A stretch of 9,307 bases of DNA, taken from assembly GCA_905373425.1 (NCBI GenBank), contig CAJPST010000090.1, positions 1 through 9,307 of the forward strand, read 5' to 3'. A program made the translations under genes and the position numbers. Position 1 is the first letter of the stretch. Every line of letters starts with the position of its first letter. Shown in pieces: positions 5,337 to 9,307 of the stretch. The DNA comes from an uncultured Mesocricetibacter sp. Lineage in GTDB: Bacteria; Pseudomonadota; Gammaproteobacteria; Enterobacterales; Pasteurellaceae. A model generated the notes under the pieces. The model saw nothing but the letters and a program-made list of their open reading frames with translations, ran no database searches and had not been told where the DNA came from.

Positions 5337-6675
5337 TTACATCGCCATTGGTGGCGGGAGTGGCGGCATAGCCTCCATTAATCGTGCAGCAAGTTACGGC
5401 AAAAAATGTGCGATTATTGAAGCGAAGCATTTAGGCGGCACTTGTGTTAATGTCGGTTGCGTGCCAAAGAAAGTGATGTGGCATGGTGCGCAGATTGCTG
5501 AAGCAATTAATCATTATGCACCGGATTACGGTTTTGATGTGAAGCTAAATAAATTTGATTTTGCTAAATTGGTAGAAAGCCGTCAGGCATATATCGACCG
5601 TATTCATACCTCTTATCATAATGTGTTGAAGAAAAATAACGTAGAGGTCATCAATGGTTTTGCCAAATTTGTCAATGCTAACACGGTGGAAGTTAATGAC
5701 GAACAAATCACGGCGGATCATATTTTAATCGCGACCGGAGGTCGACCTAACCGCCCGAATATTAAAGGTGCGGAATACGGTATTGATTCCGACGGTGTGT
5801 TTGCTTTAACCGAATTACCGAAACGCATTGCTGTGGTCGGAGCCGGTTACATCGCAGTAGAATTAGCCGGAGTGATGAATAGCTTCGGCGTGGAAACTCA
5901 TTTATTTGTGCGGCAACATGCACCGCTTCGTACTTTTGATCCGTTAATTGTGGAAACCTTGTTGGAAGTGATGGCGCAGGATGGTATTCATTTACACACT
6001 AAAGCAATTCCGCAGGAAGTTGTAAAAAATGGTGACGGCTCATTAACATTAAAGCTGGAGGATGGGCGTGAAACCGTAGTAGATAGTTTGATTTGGGCGA
6101 TAGGGCGTGAACCGGCAACAGATAAAATTAATTTATCCTCAACCGGCGTTGTAACCAACGAACGCGGTTTTATTAAAACGGATAAATACCAAAACACCAA
6201 CGTAAAAGGTATTTATGCAGTCGGTGATATTATTGAAGGCGGAATTGAATTGACTCCTGTTGCAGTGGCTGCCGGGCGGCGTTTGTCCGAACGCTTGTTT
6301 AATAACAAATCGACTGAACATCTGGATTATAGTCTAGTGCCAACCGTGGTCTTTAGTCATCCGCCGATCGGCACGATTGGTCTGACCGAGCCGAAAGCTA
6401 TTGAACAATACGGAGCGGATAATGTGAAAGTATATAAATCCTCTTTTACTCCGATGTACAGCGCAGTAACACAACATCGCCAACCTTGCCGAATGAAATT
6501 GGTATGCGTGGGTAAAGATGAACGAATCGTCGGTTTACACGGTATTGGTTTCGGTGTAGATGAAATGATCCAAGGCTTTGCCGTTGCCATTAAAATGGGC
6601 GCAACCAAAGCGGATTTCGATAACACCGTCGCCATTCACCCGACAGGTTCGGAGGAGTTTGTAACCATGCGTTAA
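5320..6675 (+). CDS. gor: Glutathione-disulfide reductase
   Basis: The enzyme reduces oxidised glutathione to GSH with NADPH and FAD, as a cytoplasmic homodimer. The 451 residues match the family (about 450 in E. coli). The FAD-binding motif GGGSGG is at 11-16, and the redox disulfide is Cys42/Cys47 in GGTCVNVGCVPKK. The NADPH domain has GAGYIAVE (174-181), and Arg198 and Arg204, the residues that select NADPH over NADH. The second FAD segment is YAVGDI (299-304). The C-terminal active-site motif HPTGSEE (440-446) supplies the catalytic His440 and Glu445. These distinguish it from lipoamide dehydrogenase and mercuric reductase. AAGGA (5309-5313) precedes the ATG at good spacing. It stands alone, followed by a long hairpin terminator. 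Confidence 0.97.
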   Translation: MSKHYDYIAIGGGSGGIASINRAASYGKKCAIIEAKHLGGTCVNVGCVPKKVMWHGAQIAEAINHYAPDYGFDVKLNKFDFAKLVESRQAYIDRIHTSYHNVLKKNNVEVINGFAKFVNANTVEVNDEQITADHILIATGGRPNRPNIKGAEYGIDSDGVFALTELPKRIAVVGAGYIAVELAGVMNSFGVETHLFVRQHAPLRTFDPLIVETLLEVMAQDGIHLHTKAIPQEVVKNGDGSLTLKLEDGRETVVDSLIWAIGREPATDKINLSSTGVVTNERGFIKTDKYQNTNVKGIYAVGDIIEGGIELTPVAVAAGRRLSERLFNNKSTEHLDYSLVPTVVFSHPPIGTIGLTEPKAIEQYGADNVKVYKSSFTPMYSAVTQHRQPCRMKLVCVGKDERIVGLHGIGFGVDEMIQGFAVAIKMGATKADFDNTVAIHPTGSEEFVTMR

Positions 6676-6695
6676 ATCACTTTACGCATGTCTAA

Positions 6696-6704
6696 AAGTG
6701 CGGT
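6696..6704 (+). repeat. DNA uptake signal sequence, left member of inverted pair
   Basis: Exact AAGTGCGGT core on the plus strand, 20 bases after the gor stop, followed by the AT-rich stretch CAATATTT of the extended consensus. Confidence 0.9.
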
Positions 6705-6791
6705 CAATATTTCTAGCGTTTTTAAAGCAGAAGAACAGAGCTGGTTTTTCGCAGGTTGCTATTAGTAATAGCAAAAACGTTAAGAATGTTG

Positions 6792-6800
6792 ACCGCACTT
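6792..6800 (-). repeat. DNA uptake signal sequence, right member of inverted pair
   Basis: ACCGCACTT on the plus strand is the exact core on the minus strand. With the copy at 6696 it forms the outer stem of the gor terminator. Confidence 0.9.
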
Positions 6801-6816
6801 TTTATTTATAAAAGTT

Positions 6817-6864
6817 TTGAGATAGATCAAAAAACTCATACTTTTTTTGTTTATAAATTCAACA
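6817..6864 (+). promoter_or_regulatory. Distal nrdD promoter with FNR-like site
   Basis: TTGAGATAGATCAA (6817-6830) matches the FNR consensus TTGAT-N4-ATCAA at nine of ten bases. TATAAA (6852-6857) is a good -10 and predicts a start point at about 6864, which puts the site at about -40.5, close to the class II position. FNR activation suits an anaerobic reductase. The transcript would carry a 150-base leader with a small hairpin (AGGTTTT/AAAACCT, 6923-6939). Confidence 0.6.
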
Positions 6865-6953
6865 AAAGATATGCTTTTATTTTCGTGGAAAGCGGCGCTT
6901 AAATAGGAATTTTATGCTGTTTAGGTTTTATAAAAACCTTACTTAACGCAAGG

Positions 6954-6982
6954 TTGAAATTTGGCTTAGATCTATATATAGT
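6954..6982 (+). promoter_or_regulatory. Proximal nrdD promoter
   Basis: TTGAAA (6954-6959) and TATAGT (6977-6982) are 17 bases apart, a good sigma70 promoter with a start point near 6989. The -10 lies within the first NrdR-like box, so binding of NrdR there would exclude polymerase. Confidence 0.7.
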
Positions 6983-7016
6983 GTTAAATTATGTTTTTGG
7001 ACACTATATATGGGGT
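6969..7016 (+). promoter_or_regulatory. Two tandem NrdR-like boxes
   Basis: Box 1 is GATCTATATATAGTGT (6969-6984) and box 2 is ACACTATATATGGGGT (7001-7016). Against the palindromic form ACACTATATATAGTGT they match at 13 and 14 of 16 positions; each has one near-perfect half and one degraded half. They are separated by 16 bases, so their centres are 32 bases, about three helical turns, apart. NrdR is the ATP/dATP-sensing repressor of ribonucleotide reductase genes and binds such tandem boxes. Position across the -10 and start point fits repression of nrdD. Confidence 0.75.
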
Positions 7017-7021
7017 TGGCA

Positions 7022-9148
7022 ATGGGCTCATTTTTCGTTATTAAACGCGACGGTTCGCGTTCGGTTTTTGAAATTCAACGTATTATTAATGCAATTAGAA
7101 AAGCGGCTAAAGCGGTTGAAGTTCAGGATGAGCGTTTTTGTCATCAAATAGGCCAGCAGGTTTGCGATCTGATTTTTACGCAATATCAAAATGAAATCGA
7201 CATCAGTCAAATTCAACAGATTGTTGAAAATCAGCTAATGGCAAGTCAATATCCGCAAGTAGCGCGTGCTTATATTGAATACCGTCACGATCGTGATTTG
7301 GCGCGGGAAAAACGCAGCAAATTAACACGTGATATTGAGGGCTTGATTAAACAAAGTAACGTAGAGCTATTAAATGAAAATGCCAATAAGGATTCCAAGG
7401 TAATTCCGACCCAGCGTGATTTATTGGCGGGCATCGTAGCGAAACATTATGCCAAACATTATATTTTGCCGCGTGATGTAGTAGAGGCACATGAGAAAGG
7501 CGAGATTCATTATCACGATTTGGATTATGCACCGTTTTTCCCGATGTTTAACTGTATGTTGGTGGATTTGGAAGGAATGCTAACCCACGGATTTAAAATG
7601 GGGAATGCAGAAATCGAACCACCGAAGTCCATTGGCACTGCTACAGCGGTAACGGCGCAAATTATTGCACAAGTGGCAAGTCATATTTACGGTGGGACCA
7701 CCATTAACCGCATTGATGAAGTGCTGGCACCTTATGTACAGAAAAGTTATGAAAAATTACTAAAAATTGCTGCAGAATGGAATATTCCTGATGCGGAAGG
7801 CTTTGCCCGTGCGCGCATAGAGAAAGAATGTTTTGACGCTTTTCAATCCCTTGAATATGAAGTCAATACTTTGCATACCGCCAATGGGCAAACGCCATTT
7901 GTTACGTTTGGTTTCGGTTTGGGGACGAGTTGGCAGGCGCGTTTGATTCAAAAATCTATTTTACATAACCGAATTCGCGGTTTGGGTAAAAACCATAAAA
8001 CTCCGGTTTTTCCGAAGTTAGTATTTACAATTAAGAAAGGATTGAATCAAGGGAAAGCGGATCCGAATTATGATATTAAACAACTAGCGTTGGAATGTGC
8101 CTCTAAACGGATGTATCCGGATATTTTGAATTATGATCAAGTGGTGAAAGTTACCGGTTCCTTTAAAGCTCCGATGGGCTGTCGTAGCTTCCTTGGCGCT
8201 TATGAAGAAAATGGAGAATTACAACACGAGGGGCGTAATAATTTAGGTGTGGTCAGTTTAAATCTACCGCGTATTGCAATTGAGGCGAAAGGGGATGAGG
8301 CGCGTTTCTATGACATTCTGGAACAGCGTTTGGCAATTGTGAAAAAAGCACTGATGACGCGTATTGCCCGTTTAGAAAATACCAAAGCCCGTGTTGCCCC
8401 AATTTTATATATGGAAGGAGCTTGTGGCGTACGCTTAAATGCAGATGACAATGTCGCTCAGATTTTCAAAAATGGACGAGCTTCGATTTCTTTGGGCTAT
8501 ATTGGTATCCACGAAACGGTTAATGCACTGTATCACGGTGCTCATATTTATGATGACGAAACTTTGCGTGCAAAAGGTATCAAGATTGTAGAATATTTGA
8601 GTGAAACGGCGAAAAAATGGAGGGCGGAAACAGGCTATGCGTTCAGTTTATATTCTACTCCGAGCGAAAATCTATGTGATCGTTTCTGCCGTTTGGATAC
8701 TAAACAATTCGGTGTGATTGACGGCGTGACCGATAAGGGTTACTACACTAATAGCTATCATTTGGACGTAGAAAAGAAAGTTAATCCTTATGATAAGCTA
8801 GATTTTGAAATGGCTTATCCACCTCTCGCAAGCGGAGGATTCATCTGCTACGGCGAATATCCGAACATTCAGCACAATTTGAAAGCTTTGGAAGATGTTT
8901 GGGATTATAGCTATGATCGTGTGCCTTATTACGGCACTAACACGCCGATCGACGAATGCTATGAATGCGGGTTTACCGGTGAATTCCAGTGTACCAGTAA
9001 GGGGTTCACTTGTCCGAAATGCGGGAATCATGACAGCAGTAAAGTGTCCGTTACCCGTCGCGTTTGCGGTTATCTAGGTAGTCCGGATGCCCGACCGTTT
9101 AACGCCGGCAAGCAGGAAGAAGTGAAACGCCGGGTCAAACATATGTAA
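7022..9148 (+). CDS. nrdD: Anaerobic ribonucleoside-triphosphate reductase, large subunit
   Basis: The enzyme makes dNTPs from NTPs without oxygen, using a glycyl radical installed by the activase NrdG. From the first ATG (7010) it has 712 residues; numbering here uses that start. I prefer the second ATG (7022, Met5), because 7010 lies inside the second NrdR box and GGGG (7012-7015) suits 7022. An ATP-cone (about 9-100, FVIKRDGSRSVFEIQRI) gives allosteric control. Cys182 (FNCMLVDLEG) and Cys391 (PMGCRSFL) fit the two active-site cysteines. Zinc cysteines are 650, 653, 668 and 671 (two CxxC). The radical glycine is Gly687 in RVCGYLGSPDARPFN. The ORF is complete. nrdG is not adjacent; a terminator and an IS follow instead. 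Confidence 0.97.
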   Translation: MGSFFVIKRDGSRSVFEIQRIINAIRKAAKAVEVQDERFCHQIGQQVCDLIFTQYQNEIDISQIQQIVENQLMASQYPQVARAYIEYRHDRDLAREKRSKLTRDIEGLIKQSNVELLNENANKDSKVIPTQRDLLAGIVAKHYAKHYILPRDVVEAHEKGEIHYHDLDYAPFFPMFNCMLVDLEGMLTHGFKMGNAEIEPPKSIGTATAVTAQIIAQVASHIYGGTTINRIDEVLAPYVQKSYEKLLKIAAEWNIPDAEGFARARIEKECFDAFQSLEYEVNTLHTANGQTPFVTFGFGLGTSWQARLIQKSILHNRIRGLGKNHKTPVFPKLVFTIKKGLNQGKADPNYDIKQLALECASKRMYPDILNYDQVVKVTGSFKAPMGCRSFLGAYEENGELQHEGRNNLGVVSLNLPRIAIEAKGDEARFYDILEQRLAIVKKALMTRIARLENTKARVAPILYMEGACGVRLNADDNVAQIFKNGRASISLGYIGIHETVNALYHGAHIYDDETLRAKGIKIVEYLSETAKKWRAETGYAFSLYSTPSENLCDRFCRLDTKQFGVIDGVTDKGYYTNSYHLDVEKKVNPYDKLDFEMAYPPLASGGFICYGEYPNIQHNLKALEDVWDYSYDRVPYYGTNTPIDECYECGFTGEFQCTSKGFTCPKCGNHDSSKVSVTRRVCGYLGSPDARPFNAGKQEEVKRRVKHM

Positions 9149-9188
9149 AATTAATTTGTAAGGCGCTTACGAAAGGTATCATAAAAAG

Positions 9189-9226
9189 AGCGGTTAAAAA
9201 TTAGGACGTTTTTTTAACCGCTTTTT
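9189..9226 (+). terminator. nrdD terminator
   Basis: AGCGGTTAAAAA (9189-9200) pairs perfectly over 12 bases with TTTTTAACCGCT (9211-9222), followed by TTTT. The arms, AAGAGCGGT and AAAAAGCGGT, are one base away from the uptake core AAGTGCGGT, so this may be a degenerate uptake-signal pair. The IS left end starts at its last T. Confidence 0.85.
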
Positions 9227-9227
9227 G

Positions 9228-9269
9228 ATCTGCACCCCAAAACCTGGACACCTAATTTGAGGTGCAGAT
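9228..9269 (+). repeat. Nine-base inverted repeat covering the orfA ribosome-binding site
   Basis: ATCTGCACC (9228-9236) is a perfect complement of GGTGCAGAT (9261-9269). The right arm overlaps the ribosome-binding site GAGG (9259-9262) of orfA. In a transcript that enters from outside, the stem would hide the site; a transcript begun inside the element would lack the left arm. Such protection from read-through is known for IS10 and IS50. Confidence 0.5.
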
Positions 9270-9270
9270 T

Positions 9271-9307
9271 ATGTCTTACTCTTATCAATTTCGTTTGAAA
9301 ATTATCA
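9271..9307 (+). CDS. IS3-family orfA, N-terminal 12 codons (cut by window end)
   Basis: The frame starts MSYSYQFRLKII and runs off the window. GAGG lies eight bases before the ATG. By position in the element and by the start (a basic N-terminus leading into a helix-turn-helix in this family), it is the small DNA-binding OrfA. The fragment is too short to judge more. Confidence 0.65.
   Translation, partial: MSYSYQFRLKII

Larger units (their letters stand above)
6694..6802. terminator. Long inverted repeat with paired uptake signals, gor terminator
   Basis: The arms 6694-6723 and 6773-6802 pair over 30 positions with one mismatch and three G-U pairs; the outer 14 bases, AAAAGTGCGGTCAA and its complement, are perfect. 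A T-rich stretch follows. The 49-base loop holds another palindrome (GCTATTA/TAATAGC, 6758-6772). Inverted uptake-signal pairs as terminators are common in Haemophilus-type genomes, but this stem is much longer and the loop larger than the usual form. Confidence 0.75.
9226..9307 (+). mobile_element. Left end of an IS3-family insertion sequence
   Basis: The terminal repeat starts TGATCTGCACCCCAAAAC at 9226 and matches the complement of the repeat at 243-267 at about 21 of 25 positions. An orfA begins 45 bases in. The element is inserted at the end of the nrdD terminator, does not damage a gene, and has the same orientation as the element at the start of the window. Confidence 0.8.

Noticed and set aside
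5988..6635. Open frames on the minus strand inside gor
   Set aside because: They lie wholly opposite a complete, motif-bearing gor, have no ribosome-binding site or promoter, and translate to low-complexity, Ser/Thr/Pro-rich or mixed sequence.
7028..9077. Short frames on both strands overlapping nrdD
   Set aside because: All are antisense or shifted shadows of an intact nrdD with clear ATP-cone, zinc and glycyl-radical motifs.
9149..9225. Loss of nrdG by the IS insertion
   Set aside because: A complete terminator stands between nrdD and the IS, and separate nrdD and nrdG loci occur in Haemophilus as far as I recall, so the absence need not be a deletion.
1..9307. Composite transposon carrying the whole window as cargo
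   Set aside because: The interior is single-copy core genes (secE, nusG, ribosomal proteins) without cargo such as resistance genes; chance insertion or an assembly boundary is simpler.

Overview
The window comes from a member of the Pasteurellaceae. It is AT-rich and carries the Haemophilus influenzae-type DNA uptake signal (core AAGTGCGGT or its complement) at four places, two of them as an inverted pair, and all the main proteins are of gammaproteobacterial type. I cannot fix the species; it belongs to a lineage using the AAGTGCGGT uptake signal rather than the ACAAGCGGT type. Both ends lie in IS3-family insertion sequences in the same orientation. The window opens in the last part of a transposase orfB and its right terminal repeat (1-267), and closes in the left terminal repeat and first 12 codons of an orfA (9226-9307). 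The terminal repeats match at about 21 of 25 positions, so these are copies of the same or closely related elements, and the window may simply be the unique DNA between two repeats.

Between them are five housekeeping blocks. (1) secE-nusG (400-1366): protein export and transcription elongation, followed by an intrinsic terminator. (2) An accessory island between nusG and rplK: an unrecognised 100-residue ORF (1502-1804) with its own promoter-like signals, then a start-less coding remnant (1845-1988). (3) rplK-rplA (2162-3284): ribosomal stalk-base proteins L11 and L1, with a good sigma70 promoter and a structured leader that may hold the L1 autoregulatory site. A terminator containing an uptake signal follows at once, so rplJ, rplL and rpoBC are not co-transcribed here. 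(4) aspA on the minus strand (3660-5081), divergent from gor on the plus strand (5320-6675). (5) nrdD (7022-9148, or from 7010), the anaerobic ribonucleotide reductase, followed by a terminator and the second IS.

The regulatory layout is the most informative part. aspA has an FNR/CRP-like palindrome centred exactly 41.5 bases upstream of its predicted start point, the class II activator position. nrdD has a distal promoter with an FNR-like site at about -40.5 and a proximal promoter overlapped by two NrdR-like boxes on the same helix face. The right half of the window therefore looks like an anaerobic metabolism region: aspartate to fumarate for anaerobic respiration, dNTP synthesis without oxygen, and glutathione redox balance. 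A 36-codon ORF in the gor leader overlaps the gor start and may be a coupled leader peptide.

No tRNA, rRNA, CRISPR array or defence system was seen. The least explained parts are the nusG-rplK island, the small ORF before gor, and the rplA-aspA gap with three hairpins and a possible coding remnant.
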